Translations under genes and position numbers: made by a program
In this document: positions 11,794-21,137 of the stretch, piece by piece
Layout: every line of letters begins with the position of its first letter
Numbering within the stretch: position 1 is the first letter of the stretch
Origin: Pseudoxanthomonas suwonensis 11-1
GTDB lineage: Bacteria; Pseudomonadota; Gammaproteobacteria; Xanthomonadales; Xanthomonadaceae
Direction: 5' to 3'
Length of the DNA stretch: 64,000 nt
NCBI RefSeq assembly: GCF_000185965.1
Contig: NC_014924.1
Span: 2,666,001 to 2,730,000 of the forward strand
Notes under the pieces: model-generated
Told to the model about the DNA's origin: nothing
What the model saw: the letters and a program-made list of their open reading frames with translations, nothing else
The model's database searches: none

Positions 11794-11993
11794 GATTGGT
11801 GATTGGTGATTCGTGATTCGTGATTCGTGATTCGTGATTCGTGATTGGTGATTGGTGATTGGTGATTGGTGATTCGATGAATGGTGATTGGTGATTCGTG
11901 ATTGGTAATTCGCAAAAGCCGGAAGCAGGCAGCCGGGCAACCGGAGGGGATGCCTTTGCTGTTACGAATCACGAATCACGAATCACTAATCCC
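11794..11993. repeat. Heptamer array with inverted arm (copy 2)
   Basis: A tandem array of the 7-base unit GATTSGT begins at 11794; twelve units run almost without fault to 11877 and more degenerate units continue to 11919. After a loop of about 45 bases, the reverse complement returns at 11965-11993 (repeats of CGAATCA). The element is flanked on the left by GAGGAGCC, as is copy 1 upstream of valS, and the loop reads as the reverse complement of parts of copy 1. It lies between two genes of one operon. Confidence 0.85.
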
Positions 11994-12800
11994 GAGCCCG
12001 CGGACACGGATGGCGGCTCGGCCGCCATCCGTGTCCGCGGGCTGATCAACCGGTTCGGCTCGCAAACCGTCCACGACGGGCTGGACCTGGACGTGCGGCG
12101 CGGGGAGATCATCGGCGTGGTCGGCGGGTCGGGTACCGGCAAGTCGGTGCTGATGCGGACCATCCTCGGGCTGCAGCGGCCGACCGATGGCGGGATCGAG
12201 GTGCTGGGCGCGGATGCGCGTTCGGACGATCAGCGCCAGCGCCAGTTCATCCAGCGCAGCACCGGGGTGCTGTTCCAGGACGGCGCGCTGTTCTCATCGC
12301 TGACCGTGGGCGAGAACGTGGAGGTGCCGCTACGCGAGCACCATCCGGAACTTCCGGACACCTGGCGCCGCGAGCTGGCGCTGCTCAAGGTCAAGCTGGC
12401 CGGCCTGCCGGCGGACGCGGCGTCCAAGCTGCCGTCTCAGCTGTCCGGCGGCATGCGCAAGCGCGCCGGCCTGGCCCGGGCGCTGGCGCTGGATCCGCCG
12501 CTGCTGTTCCTGGACGAACCCACGGCCGGCCTGGACCCGATCGGTGCGGCCGCGTTCGACAACCTCCTGCGCACCCTGCAGCAGGCCCTGGGCCTGACCG
12601 TGTTCCTCATCACCCACGACCTGGACACCCTGTACGCTATCTGCGACCGCGTGGCGGTACTGGCCGACCGCAGGGTCGTGGTCAACGCACCGCTGGCGGA
12701 GGTCGAGCACTTCGACCACCCCTGGGTCCAGGAGTACTTCCACGGCCCGCGCGCCCGCGCCGCGCGCAACGACGGCGCCCCGCGCCAGGAGTCGGACTGA
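11898..12800 (+). CDS. MlaF-type ABC ATPase
   Basis: ATPase subunit that energises the MlaE-type permease. Recognised features: Walker A GGSGTGKS, Q-loop VLFQDGALFSSLT, signature QLSGGMRKR, Walker B LLFLDEPTAGLDP and switch His in LITHD. The conserved fold starts at IRVRGLINRFG, about 42 residues into this frame. The start is uncertain: the only canonical in-frame start I see is GTG at 11898, inside the heptamer repeat and without a good ribosome-binding site, so the first 30 or so residues are repeat-encoded. A non-canonical start nearer 12000-12025 is possible. It ends one base before the mlaD-like start. Confidence 0.9.
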   Translation: MIGNSQKPEAGSRATGGDAFAVTNHESRITNPEPADTDGGSAAIRVRGLINRFGSQTVHDGLDLDVRRGEIIGVVGGSGTGKSVLMRTILGLQRPTDGGIEVLGADARSDDQRQRQFIQRSTGVLFQDGALFSSLTVGENVEVPLREHHPELPDTWRRELALLKVKLAGLPADAASKLPSQLSGGMRKRAGLARALALDPPLLFLDEPTAGLDPIGAAAFDNLLRTLQQALGLTVFLITHDLDTLYAICDRVAVLADRRVVVNAPLAEVEHFDHPWVQEYFHGPRARAARNDGAPRQESD

Positions 12801-12801
12801 G

Positions 12802-13728
12802 ATGGAAACCCGCGCCAACTACGTGTTGATCGGCGCCTTCACCATCGTGGTGTCGGTGGCCCTGCTGCTGTTCGGCCTGTGGGCGGCCAAGTACTCGTCC
12901 GAGCGCAGCTGGCAGCGCTACATGATCGTGTTCGACGAGGCGGTCACCGGCCTGTCGGCGGGCAGCACCGTGCAGTACAACGGCATCAGCATCGGCTCGA
13001 TCGACAAGCTGTCGCTGGACCCGCAGGACCCGCGCCGGGTGGTGGCGATCATCCGCGCCGACGCCAGCGTGCCGGTCAAGACCGATACCCGCGCCAAGCT
13101 GGCCATCACCAGCCTCACCGGCCCGGCCATCATCCAGCTCTCCGGCGGCTCGCCGGGCGCGCCGCTGCTGACCGCGGTGGATACCCGCGACACCCCGCAG
13201 ATCCAGACCGCGCCGTCGGCCCTGCAGAACATCGCCGACACCGCCAACCGCATCGTCGAGCGCCTGGACCAGGTGCTCAGCGACCAGAACGTGGCCCACA
13301 TCGGCCGCACCCTGGAGAACATCGAGCAGATCAGCGCCAGCCTCGCGGCCAAGGACGAGGGCATGCAGGACCTGCTGGCCACCGCGCGCGACGCCGCGCG
13401 CAGCCTCGACGTCACCCTGCAGAACACCAACGCCACCGTGCAGCGCGTCGACCAGAACCTGGTGCAGGAACTGCCGGCGCTGATCAGCCGCCTGGATTCG
13501 ACCCTGGCGCGGCTGGACTCGGCCGCCGGCAATGCCGACGCGATCCTTGGCGAGAACCGCGCGGCGATCAACAGTTTCGCCAACGACGGCCTGGCCCAGC
13601 TCGGCCCGACCCTGACCGAGCTGCGCGGGCTGATCCGCGACCTGCGCCAGATCAGCGACCGCCTCGAGAACAACCCGGCGCGCTTCCTGCTCGGCCGCGA
13701 CGGAGCCAAGGAGTTCGAACCCAAATGA
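12802..13728 (+). CDS. MlaD-type MCE-domain lipid-binding protein
   Basis: 308-residue periplasmic protein anchored by one N-terminal membrane helix (about 8-28, LIGAFTIVVSVALLLFGLWAA). The MCE domain follows (about 40-118, with VTGLSAGSTVQYNGISIGSI and the end SLTGPAIIQLSGG). A long predicted helical tail (about 130-290) contains coiled-coil-like heptads. MCE hexamers carry phospholipids between the membranes with the MlaE/MlaF complex. The length resembles PqiB/YebT-related or long-tailed single-MCE proteins more than the shorter E. coli MlaD. It overlaps the next gene by ATGA. Confidence 0.92.
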   Translation: METRANYVLIGAFTIVVSVALLLFGLWAAKYSSERSWQRYMIVFDEAVTGLSAGSTVQYNGISIGSIDKLSLDPQDPRRVVAIIRADASVPVKTDTRAKLAITSLTGPAIIQLSGGSPGAPLLTAVDTRDTPQIQTAPSALQNIADTANRIVERLDQVLSDQNVAHIGRTLENIEQISASLAAKDEGMQDLLATARDAARSLDVTLQNTNATVQRVDQNLVQELPALISRLDSTLARLDSAAGNADAILGENRAAINSFANDGLAQLGPTLTELRGLIRDLRQISDRLENNPARFLLGRDGAKEFEPK

Positions 13729-14384
13729 CGTCCCTCCCCGCCCACTGGCCGGCCCGCGCCGCGCGCGCCGCCGCCCTCCTCGTCCTGGCCGTGGCCATCG
13801 CCGGCTGCTCGCTGGGCGGCAAGCGCCGCGACGCGGTCACCATCTACGCGCCGGAGGCCATTGCCGTGGCCGACCCGTCCTGGCCGACGGTGGACTGGCA
13901 GCTGGCCATCGCCCGTCCGTCCGCGCCACGCCTGCTGGACTCGCCGCGGATCGGCGTCCGGCCGGTGCCGGGCGAGCTCCAGGTATACAAGGGGGCGGTC
14001 TGGGCCCAGACCCCGGCGGACATGCTCGAGGCCTCGGTGCTGCGCGTGCTGGAGGACTCCGGGAAGATCGAGGCGGTTGGCCGCCAGGCCGCCGGCCTGC
14101 GCGCCCACTATCGCCTGACCATGGATATCCGCCGCTTCGAGGCCGACTACCGCGGCGGCGACATGCCCGTCGCCAGCCTCGAGGTGGTGGCCAAGCTGGT
14201 CCACAACATCGACCAGCGGGTGGTCGCCAGCCACAGCTTCGCCCGCACCCTGCCGGCCTCTTCCACCGGGATCGCCAGCGTTGCCGCCGCGTTCGACCAG
14301 GCCCTGGCCGAGGTCAGCGGCGAGATCGCCGGCTGGACCCTGGCCGAGGGCCAGGCCGACACCGCACAGCGCCACGCGCGCTGA
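13725..14384 (+). CDS. ABC-type transport auxiliary lipoprotein (PqiC-like)
   Basis: 219-residue lipoprotein with a signal peptide ending in the lipobox VAIAGCSLG (Cys near residue 28). The mature part matches the ABC-type transport auxiliary lipoprotein family, seen in RIGVRPVPGELQVYKGAVWAQTPADMLEASVLRVLEDSG, summarised by the motifs IGVRPVP and YKGAVWAQTP at about 80-105. Members such as PqiC sit in the outer membrane and complete the MCE lipid-transfer path. The ATGA overlap with the mlaD-like gene shows translational coupling, so the operon is permease, ATPase, MCE protein, lipoprotein. Confidence 0.85.
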   Translation: MTSLPAHWPARAARAAALLVLAVAIAGCSLGGKRRDAVTIYAPEAIAVADPSWPTVDWQLAIARPSAPRLLDSPRIGVRPVPGELQVYKGAVWAQTPADMLEASVLRVLEDSGKIEAVGRQAAGLRAHYRLTMDIRRFEADYRGGDMPVASLEVVAKLVHNIDQRVVASHSFARTLPASSTGIASVAAAFDQALAEVSGEIAGWTLAEGQADTAQRHAR

Positions 14385-14387
14385 CGG

Positions 14388-14996
14388 CTAGGTGCCGGGA
14401 CGCGGGGCGATCTGGCGGAAGGTCAGGTTGATCCGCGGGCCCACCGGCCGCGCGGTACGCGGCAGGGCGTGTTTCCAGTAGCGCTGGGTGGTCCCGCCCA
14501 TCAGCAGCAGGCTGCCCGGCTCCAGCCCAAGCGCCAGCTTCCGGCCTGGATCGTCGCGCCGGCGCAGGACGAAGCGGCGCACCGCGCCCAGGCTCAGCGA
14601 GGCGATCAGCGGCTCCGGCCCCAGTTCCGGCTCGTCATCGCTGTGCCAGCCCATGGCGTCGCGGCCGTCGCGGTAGAGGTTGGCCAGCACGCTGTTGAAC
14701 GGCTGTTCCAGCTCGTCCCGCAGGCGGGTACGCAGTGCCTCCAGCCCAGGCGGCCAGGAGTGCGGCACGAAGCGGCTGCCCGAATAGCGGTAGACCGCGT
14801 CCGGGTCGCCGATCCAGCAGCTGAGCCGGGGGGAATCGACCTCGCGCCCGAACAGGCGGATCCGGTGGACCTCCCACGGCAACCCCGCCAGCAGGTCCTG
14901 CAGCAGCCGCTCCGCGGCGCCCGGCGGCAGCCAGCCGCGGGCCAGTTCGACCCGCGCACCGGGCAGGTCCAGGCGTTCCCATTCCATGGCCGCCAC
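14388..14996 (-). CDS. alkB: AlkB-like 2-oxoglutarate/Fe(II) dioxygenase
   Basis: 202-residue DNA/RNA repair dioxygenase that removes methyl lesions by oxidation. The iron triad is visible as H118 and D120 (GWHSDDE) and H176 (WKHALPR); R188 and R194 in RINLTFR bind 2-oxoglutarate and substrate. It resembles the ALKBH2/3-like bacterial branch rather than E. coli AlkB in its N-terminal PGARVELARGWL region. The start at 14996 or the ATG three codons later are both possible. It converges with the lipoprotein gene, three bases apart, and no ada gene is adjacent. Confidence 0.88.
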   Translation of the reverse strand: MAAMEWERLDLPGARVELARGWLPPGAAERLLQDLLAGLPWEVHRIRLFGREVDSPRLSCWIGDPDAVYRYSGSRFVPHSWPPGLEALRTRLRDELEQPFNSVLANLYRDGRDAMGWHSDDEPELGPEPLIASLSLGAVRRFVLRRRDDPGRKLALGLEPGSLLLMGGTTQRYWKHALPRTARPVGPRINLTFRQIAPRPGT

Positions 14997-15102
14997 GCTA
15001 GCAGGGCCGGCGCCGCCGGGGCGTGGCGGGAGGCCGTGATTTGCCCCTCACGGCCTGAAACCCGAGAATGCCCGGCCAGCCTGACCGCCAGCGGAGCCGT
15101 TG

Positions 15103-16755
15103 ATGTCGGAAACCACAGCCTCCATGCCCACGCCCGAAGTCGAGCGCGACGTGATGGAGTACGACGTCGTCACCGTCGGCGCAGGCCCCGCCGGCCTGGC
15201 CTTCGCCATCCGCCTCAAGCAGCTCAACCCGGAGCTGTCGGTCTGCGTGATCGAGAAGGCCAGCACCGTCGGCGCGCACATCCTGTCCGGTGCGGTGATC
15301 GAGCCGGGCCCGCTGGATGCCCTGCTGCCGGGCTGGCGCGATAACCCGCCGCCAGTGTGCGTGCCGGCCACCGAGGACGAGTTCTGGCTGCTGACGAAGG
15401 ATGGCGGCACGAAGCTGCCGGTCGTCCCGCCGGGCATGCGCAACCACGGCAACTTCATCGTCAGCCTCGGCGCGATGTGCGCCTGGCTGGCGCCGCAGGC
15501 CGAGGCCCTGGGCGTGGAGATCTACGCCGGCTTCGCCGCCGCCGAGACCCTGCATGCCGAGGACGGCACCGTGCTGGGCGTGCGCATCGGCGACATGGGC
15601 GTGGCCAAGGACGGATCGCACAAGCCCGGCTACACCCCGGGCATCGATATCCGCGCCAGGGTCACGGTGCTGGCCGAGGGCGCGCGCGGTCACCTGACCA
15701 AGCGCCTGGTCAAGCGCTTCGGCCTGGATGCGGACAGCGACCCGCAGAGCTACTCGATCGGCATCAAGGAGCTGTGGCAGCTGCCGGAAGGCCGCACCAG
15801 CCCCGGCAGGATCGTGCACAGCTTCGGCTGGCCGGCGGACAACAACACCTACGGCGGCAGCTTCCTGTACCACCTGGAGAACAACCAGGTGGCGATCGGC
15901 TATGTCAGCGGCCTGGACTACAAGGATCCGGAATACAGGCCGTGGGAGGCCTTCCAGCAGTGGAAGAACCACCCGCACGTCAAGCCGCTGCTGGAAGGCG
16001 GCAGCATCCTGTCGGCGGGCGCCCGCGCCATCGTCACCGGCGGCTACCAGGCCCTGCCGAAGGTGGAAATGCCCGGCGCGCTGCTGATCGGCGACACCGC
16101 CGGCCTGCTCAACGTGCCCAAGGTCAAGGGCACCCACCAGGCAATCCGCAGCGGCATGCTCGCCGCCGAACACCTGGCCGCCAGCAACCTGGACCCGGTC
16201 GGCTTCGACGCCAGGCTGCGCGCCTCCGAGGCGGTGGCCGAGCTGAGGAAGGTCCGCAACATCAAGCCCGCCTTCAAGAAGGGCCTGTGGCTGGGCATGG
16301 CCAACGCGGCCTGGGAGACCGTCACCGGCGGCGCCTCGCCGTGGACGCTCAAGGGCTCGCCGGACTGGTGCACGCTGGACAGGCTGGGCGAGCACGAGCA
16401 GCCGAAGCGCGACTACGTCGAGCGCACCCTGCCCCCGCGCGACCGCCTGCAGGGCGTGTACTACGCGGCCACCGAGCACGACGAGGACCAGCCGGTGCAC
16501 CTGAAGGTGGCCGACACCTCGATCTGCGTGGAGCGCTGCACGGTCGAATACGGCAATCCCTGCACCCGCTTCTGCCCGGCCGGGGTGTACGAGATGGTGG
16601 AAGACGTCACGCCTGATGGAAGCAAGGGTCGCCGCCTGCAGATCAATGCCGCCAACTGCGTGCACTGCAAGACCTGCGACATCAAGGATCCGTACGAGAT
16701 CATCACCTGGGTCACGCCCGAGGGCGGTTCCGGTCCCAATTACCAGAACCTGTAG
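15103..16755 (+). CDS. Electron transfer flavoprotein-ubiquinone oxidoreductase
   Basis: 550-residue membrane-associated flavoprotein that passes electrons from ETF to ubiquinone. Seen: FAD-binding VGAGPAGLAFAIRL near residue 24, the ubiquinone-binding middle region, and a C-terminal [4Fe-4S] segment with Cys ligands in VERCTVEYGNPCTRFCP and NCVHCKTCDIKDP. The full family length is present. The ATG at 15103 is chosen; an in-frame TTG one codon earlier is not needed. The redox partner genes etfB and etfA lie 8 kb away in the same window, so fatty-acid and amino-acid oxidation functions are grouped loosely here. A perfect palindromic terminator follows. Confidence 0.95.
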   Translation: MSETTASMPTPEVERDVMEYDVVTVGAGPAGLAFAIRLKQLNPELSVCVIEKASTVGAHILSGAVIEPGPLDALLPGWRDNPPPVCVPATEDEFWLLTKDGGTKLPVVPPGMRNHGNFIVSLGAMCAWLAPQAEALGVEIYAGFAAAETLHAEDGTVLGVRIGDMGVAKDGSHKPGYTPGIDIRARVTVLAEGARGHLTKRLVKRFGLDADSDPQSYSIGIKELWQLPEGRTSPGRIVHSFGWPADNNTYGGSFLYHLENNQVAIGYVSGLDYKDPEYRPWEAFQQWKNHPHVKPLLEGGSILSAGARAIVTGGYQALPKVEMPGALLIGDTAGLLNVPKVKGTHQAIRSGMLAAEHLAASNLDPVGFDARLRASEAVAELRKVRNIKPAFKKGLWLGMANAAWETVTGGASPWTLKGSPDWCTLDRLGEHEQPKRDYVERTLPPRDRLQGVYYAATEHDEDQPVHLKVADTSICVERCTVEYGNPCTRFCPAGVYEMVEDVTPDGSKGRRLQINAANCVHCKTCDIKDPYEIITWVTPEGGSGPNYQNL

Positions 16756-16762
16756 GCACCAG

Positions 16763-16800
16763 AACGAAGAAGGCCGGCGGATCCGCCGGCCTTCTTCGTT
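16763..16800. terminator. Perfect bidirectional terminator palindrome
   Basis: A 38-base perfect palindrome centred on CGGATCCG (arms 16763-16781 and 16782-16800), with AACGAAGAAGG on one side and CCTTCTTCGTT on the other. It separates the ETF-QO gene from the convergent CoA-transferase genes and gives T-rich ends in both directions. Confidence 0.85.
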
Positions 16801-16816
16801 ATCCGCCGCATGCGTC

Positions 16817-17446
16817 TCAGGCGAGGATCGGAACGCCGGTCTTTTCGCGCAGCTCGTCGATGCCCACGCCCGGTGCGGCCTCGACCAGCTCCAGGCCTCC
16901 GGCGGTGACGTCGAACACGCCCAGGTCGGTGATGATGCGGTGGACCACGCCCACGCCGGTCAGCGGCAGGGTGCACTCGGGCAGGATCTTGTGCTCGCCG
17001 TTCTTCGCGGTGTGCTCCATCAGCACGACCACGCGCTTGACGCCCGCCACCAGGTCCATGGCCCCGCCCATGCCCTTGACCATCTTGCCCGGCACCATCC
17101 AGTTGGCCAGGTCGCCCTTGTCGGTGACCTGCATGGCACCGAGGATGGCCAGGTCGATATGGCCGCCGCGGATCATGGCGAAGGAATCGTGGCTGCCGAA
17201 GTAGCTGGCGCCGGCACGCGCGGTCACGGTCTGCTTGCCGGCGTTGATCAGGTCGGCGTCGACCTCGTCCTCGGTCGGGAACGGGCCGATGCCCAGCAGG
17301 CCGTTCTCCGACTGCAGCCACACGTCCACCCCCTCGGGGATGTGATTGGCGACCAGGGTTGGCAGGCCGATGCCCAGGTTCACGTAGGCGCCGTCGGTCA
17401 GCTCGCGCGCGGCGCGTGCGGCCATCTCGTCACGGGTCCAGGCCAT
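16817..17446 (-). CDS. scoB: 3-oxoacid CoA-transferase subunit B
   Basis: 209-residue beta subunit of a two-subunit succinyl-CoA:3-ketoacid CoA-transferase, which activates acetoacetate as acetoacetyl-CoA. Seen: [15 protein letters not shown] near the N-terminus, the catalytic Glu in the [10 protein letters not shown] motif, and [14 protein letters not shown]. The start codon shares one base with the stop of subunit A (TGATG), so the two are translationally coupled. It works in ketone-body and beta-hydroxybutyrate use, which fits the presence of a phasin gene elsewhere in the window. Confidence 0.93.
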   Translation of the reverse strand: MAWTRDEMAARAARELTDGAYVNLGIGLPTLVANHIPEGVDVWLQSENGLLGIGPFPTEDEVDADLINAGKQTVTARAGASYFGSHDSFAMIRGGHIDLAILGAMQVTDKGDLANWMVPGKMVKGMGGAMDLVAGVKRVVVLMEHTAKNGEHKILPECTLPLTGVGVVHRIITDLGVFDVTAGGLELVEAAPGVGIDELREKTGVPILA

Positions 17447-18168
17447 CACTTGTTCTCCTGGCGCACGGTGCGCTGTTCGATCCGCTTCTCCGGCGTGGGG
17501 TTGTGCACGATGCGGTCCACGTAGATGCCCGGCAGGTGGACCTGGTCCGGGTCGATCGCGCCGACCTCGACGATCTCCTCGACCTCGGCCACGCAGACCT
17601 TGCCGGCCATGGCGCAGGCCGGGTTGAAGTTGCGCGCGGTCTTGCGGAACACCAGGTTGCCGGCGGTATCGGCCTTCCACGCCTTGACCAGGGCCACGTC
17701 GGCCACCAGCGCGGTCTCCAGCACGTAATGCTTGCCGCCGAACTCGCGGGTTTCCTTGCCCTCGGCCACCACCGTGCCGTAGCCGGTGGCGGTGTAGAAG
17801 GCGGGGATTCCCGCCCCGCCGGCGCGCAGGCGCTCGGCCAGGGTGCCCTGCGGGTTGAACTCCAGCTCCAGCTCGCCGGACAGGAACTGGCGCTCGAACT
17901 CCTTGTTCTCGCCCACGTAGGACGAAATCATCTTGCGGATCTGGCGGGTCTCCAGCAGCAGACCCAGGCCGAAGCCGTCCACGCCCGCGTTGTTGGAGAT
18001 CACGGTCAGGTCCTTCACCCCCGAGTCGCGCAGGGCCGCGATCAGTGCCTCGGGGATGCCGCACAGGCCGAAGCCGCCGACCGCCAGCGTCTGCCCGTCG
18101 GCGACCAGGTCGGCCAGCGCGGTGCGCGCGTCGGCCACGACCTTGCCGCGGGATGTCCGGTTGCCCAT
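17446..18168 (-). CDS. scoA: 3-oxoacid CoA-transferase subunit A
   Basis: 240-residue alpha subunit of the CoA-transferase. Seen: [13 protein letters not shown] near residue 30, the [15 protein letters not shown] motif, and [24 protein letters not shown] late in the chain (motif [13 protein letters not shown]). The ATG at 18168 is chosen because GAGGA stands 7 bases upstream; the longer frame would begin with a TTG that lacks such a site. It is the first gene of a two-gene operon with subunit B. Confidence 0.93.
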   Translation of the reverse strand: MGNRTSRGKVVADARTALADLVADGQTLAVGGFGLCGIPEALIAALRDSGVKDLTVISNNAGVDGFGLGLLLETRQIRKMISSYVGENKEFERQFLSGELELEFNPQGTLAERLRAGGAGIPAFYTATGYGTVVAEGKETREFGGKHYVLETALVADVALVKAWKADTAGNLVFRKTARNFNPACAMAGKVCVAEVEEIVEVGAIDPDQVHLPGIYVDRIVHNPTPEKRIEQRTVRQENK

Positions 18169-18261
18169 CTGAGTCCTCGCCAATGCCGGGATGGGCCCAT
18201 TCTAGTGGGTCCGCCGGGGCTTTCGCCGGCCCCGTTACGGCGCCGCCGACACGCGGCCGGG

Positions 18262-18267
18262 TAGAAT
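18262..18267 (+). promoter_or_regulatory. Candidate -10 element of xanA
   Basis: TAGAAT in the context CGGGTAGAATCGGGGCC, 32 bases before the xanA start. The same context, CGGTAGAATCGGG, occurs upstream of etfB. No good -35 box is seen at 16-18 bases. Confidence 0.4.
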
Positions 18268-18298
18268 CGGGGCCAGTCCCCACTCAAAGGAATGACCG

Positions 18299-19645
18299 AT
18301 GACCCTTCCCGCCTTCAAGGCCTACGACATCCGCGGCCGCGTTCCGGACGAACTGGACGAGGAGCTGGCGCGCCGGATCGGCGTCGCCCTCGCCGACCAG
18401 CTGCGCCCGGGCCCGGTGGTGCTGGGCCACGACGTGCGCCTGAGCAGCCCCGGCCTGCAGGCGGCGCTGTCGGCCGGCCTGCGCGGCAAGGGTCGGGAGG
18501 TCATCGACATCGGCCTGTGCGGCACCGAGGAGGTCTACTTCCAGGTCGACCACCTCGACGCCGCCGGCGGCGTGATGGTCACCGCCAGCCACAACCCGAT
18601 GGACTACAACGGCATGAAGCTGGTGCGCGAGAACGCGCGCCCGATCTCGTCGGACACCGGCCTGTTCGCCATCTCCGACGCTGCCGAGGCCGATACCGCC
18701 CCGGCCGCCGCGCCGACCGCCGGCGAGACCTCGCGTACCGACAAGACCGCCTACATCGAACACCTGCTGTCCTACGTGGACGTGGCCACGCTCAAGCCGC
18801 TGAAGCTGGTGGTCAACGCCGGCAACGGCGGCGCCGGCGCCATCATCGACCTGCTGGCCCCGCACCTGCCGCTGGAGTTCGTGCGCATCAACCACGAGCC
18901 GGACGGCAGCTTCCCCAACGGCATCCCGAACCCGCTGCTGCCCGAGAACCGCCAGGCCACCATCGACGCGGTGCGCGAGCACGGTGCCGACTTCGGCATC
19001 GCCTGGGACGGCGACTTCGACCGCTGCTTCTTCTTCGACGAGCAGGGCCGCTTCATCGAGGGCTACTACCTGGTCGGCCTGCTGGCCCAGGCGATCCTGG
19101 CCAAGCACCCCGGCGGCAAGGTCGTGCACGACCCGCGCCTGGTCTGGAACACCGTCGAGCAGGTGCAGGAAGCCGGCGGCGTGCCGGTGCTGTGCAAGAG
19201 CGGCCACGCCTTCATCAAGGAGAAGATGCGCGCCGAGGACTGCGTCTACGGCGGCGAGATGAGCGCGCACCACTACTTCCGCGAGTTCGCCTACGCCGAC
19301 TCCGGCATGATCCCGTGGCTGCTGATCGCCGGCCTTGTCTCCACCAGCGGCCGCAGCCTGGGCGACCTGGTCGAGGCGCGCGTGCGCAAGTTCCCGTGCA
19401 GCGGCGAGATCAACTTCCGCGTGGCCGACGCCAAGGCCGCGGTCGCGCGGGTGATGGACCACTTCGCCGCGCAGTCGCCGGCGCTGGACCACACCGACGG
19501 CATCAGCGCCGACTTCGGCGACTGGCGCTTCAACCTGCGCAGCTCCAATACCGAGCCGCTGCTGCGGCTGAACGTGGAGGCGCGCGGCGACGAGGCCCTG
19601 CTGAAGGCGCGCACCGAAGAGATCTCGCGCCTGATCTCCGCCTGA
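18299..19645 (+). CDS. xanA: Phosphomannomutase/phosphoglucomutase
   Basis: 448-residue alpha-D-phosphohexomutase that interconverts mannose-6-P and mannose-1-P (and the glucose forms). Seen: the phosphoserine loop [11 protein letters not shown] with Ser at 97, the Mg-binding loop DGDFDRC near 242, the sugar-binding GEMSAHHYF near 320, and the phosphate-binding RSSNTEP near 420. It supplies GDP-mannose through the adjacent xanB and glucose-1-P for the dTDP-rhamnose path encoded by the convergent rml genes. In Xanthomonas the equivalent pair serves LPS and xanthan synthesis; no gum genes are in this window. Confidence 0.95.
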   Translation: MTLPAFKAYDIRGRVPDELDEELARRIGVALADQLRPGPVVLGHDVRLSSPGLQAALSAGLRGKGREVIDIGLCGTEEVYFQVDHLDAAGGVMVTASHNPMDYNGMKLVRENARPISSDTGLFAISDAAEADTAPAAAPTAGETSRTDKTAYIEHLLSYVDVATLKPLKLVVNAGNGGAGAIIDLLAPHLPLEFVRINHEPDGSFPNGIPNPLLPENRQATIDAVREHGADFGIAWDGDFDRCFFFDEQGRFIEGYYLVGLLAQAILAKHPGGKVVHDPRLVWNTVEQVQEAGGVPVLCKSGHAFIKEKMRAEDCVYGGEMSAHHYFREFAYADSGMIPWLLIAGLVSTSGRSLGDLVEARVRKFPCSGEINFRVADAKAAVARVMDHFAAQSPALDHTDGISADFGDWRFNLRSSNTEPLLRLNVEARGDEALLKARTEEISRLISA

Positions 19646-19655
19646 GCCACGACCC

Positions 19656-21059
19656 ATGAACGACCTGCTCCCCGTCCTGCTGTCCGGCGGCTCCGGTACG
19701 CGGCTGTGGCCGCTGTCGCGCGAGTCCTATCCCAAGCAGTTCCTGCCGCTGCACGGGGAGCTGACCATGCTCCAGGAGACCTGGCAGCGGGTGGCGCCAC
19801 TGGCCACCCGCGCGCCGCTGGTGGTGGCCAACGAGTCGCACCGCTTCGTCGCCGCCGAGCAGCTGCACCAGGTCGGGGCGGAGCCGCAGGCGATCCTGCT
19901 GGAGCCGGCCGGGCGCAATACCGCCCCGGCCATCGCCGTCGCCGCGCTGGAAGCCGGCGCCGGCGGCGAGGATCCGGTCCTGCTGGTGCTGCCCTCCGAC
20001 CACGTGGTGCGGGACGCCGAGGCCTTCCGTCGTGCCGTGGCCCTGGCCCTGCCCGCGGCCGAGGCCGGCCGCCTGGTCACCTTCGGCATCGTGCCTACCG
20101 GTCCGGAGACCGGCTACGGCTACATCCGCGCCGCTTCCGGCGAGGGCGTGCGCGCAGTCGAGCAGTTCGTGGAGAAGCCGGACCTGGCCACCGCCGAGGG
20201 CTACGTCGCTTCCGGCGACTACTTCTGGAACAGCGGCATGTTCCTGTTCCGCGCCTCGCGCTACCTGGCCGAGCTGGAGCGGTTCAATCCGGCGATGCTG
20301 GCAGCGGTGCGCGAGGCCTGGGCCGGCGCGCGCCGCGACTCGGACTTCGTGCGCCTGGATGCCGGGGCCTTCGCCGAGGTCCCGTCGGACTCCATCGACT
20401 ACGCGGTGATGGAGAAGACCGACCACGCCTCGCTGGTGCCGCTGGATGCCGGCTGGAGCGACGTCGGCTCGTGGACCGCGCTGCGCGAGGTCTCCGAGCG
20501 CGATGCCGACGGCAATGCCCATCATGGCGACGTGATCGCGATCGACTGCCGCAACACATTCGCCTACGGCGAGCGCCTGGTTGCACTGGTCGGGCTGGAC
20601 GACGTGGTGGTGGTCGAGACCGCCGACGCGGTGCTGGTCGGCCGCGGCGACCGGATGCAGGAAGTCAAGGAGGTCGTGGCCCGGATCCGCGCCGAGGGCC
20701 GTCCGGAAGCCAGCGTCCACCGCAAGGTCTACCGCCCCTGGGGCGCGTACGACTCGATCGACAGCGGCGGACGTTTCCAGGTCAAGCGGATCACGGTCAA
20801 GCCCGGCGCCAGCCTGAGCCTGCAGATGCACCACCACCGCGCCGAGCACTGGGTGGTGGTCAGCGGCACCGCCGAGGTCACCCGCGGCGACGAGGTCATC
20901 CTGCTGGCCGAGAACCAGAGCACCTACATCCCGCTGGGCGTGACCCACCGCCTGCGCAATCCCGGCAAGCTGCCGCTGGAACTGATCGAGGTCCAGTCCG
21001 GCAGCTACCTGGGCGAGGACGACATCGTCCGCTTCGAGGACACCTACGGCCGCACCTGA
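19656..21059 (+). CDS. xanB: Mannose-1-P guanylyltransferase / mannose-6-P isomerase
   Basis: 467-residue bifunctional enzyme of the type II PMI/GMP family. The N-terminal pyrophosphorylase part has [20 protein letters not shown] at about 9-28 and FVEKPD near 170; the C-terminal cupin part has [10 protein letters not shown] near 365 and the metal-binding [11 protein letters not shown] near 390. It makes mannose-6-P from fructose-6-P and GDP-mannose from mannose-1-P. It begins 10 bases after xanA in one operon and converges on rmlD. Confidence 0.96.
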   Translation: MNDLLPVLLSGGSGTRLWPLSRESYPKQFLPLHGELTMLQETWQRVAPLATRAPLVVANESHRFVAAEQLHQVGAEPQAILLEPAGRNTAPAIAVAALEAGAGGEDPVLLVLPSDHVVRDAEAFRRAVALALPAAEAGRLVTFGIVPTGPETGYGYIRAASGEGVRAVEQFVEKPDLATAEGYVASGDYFWNSGMFLFRASRYLAELERFNPAMLAAVREAWAGARRDSDFVRLDAGAFAEVPSDSIDYAVMEKTDHASLVPLDAGWSDVGSWTALREVSERDADGNAHHGDVIAIDCRNTFAYGERLVALVGLDDVVVVETADAVLVGRGDRMQEVKEVVARIRAEGRPEASVHRKVYRPWGAYDSIDSGGRFQVKRITVKPGASLSLQMHHHRAEHWVVVSGTAEVTRGDEVILLAENQSTYIPLGVTHRLRNPGKLPLELIEVQSGSYLGEDDIVRFEDTYGRT

Positions 21060-21137
21060 GGCGGCCGCGGACGGCGACGCGACTCAACGGAAGAAGAAGC
21101 TGCCGGCACACGCCCGCCTGAGCGGCAGGCGCCTGTC

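Noticed and set aside
11794-11993. CRISPR array
   Set aside because: The repeats are 7 bases long, directly tandem and lack spacers; no cas genes are present.
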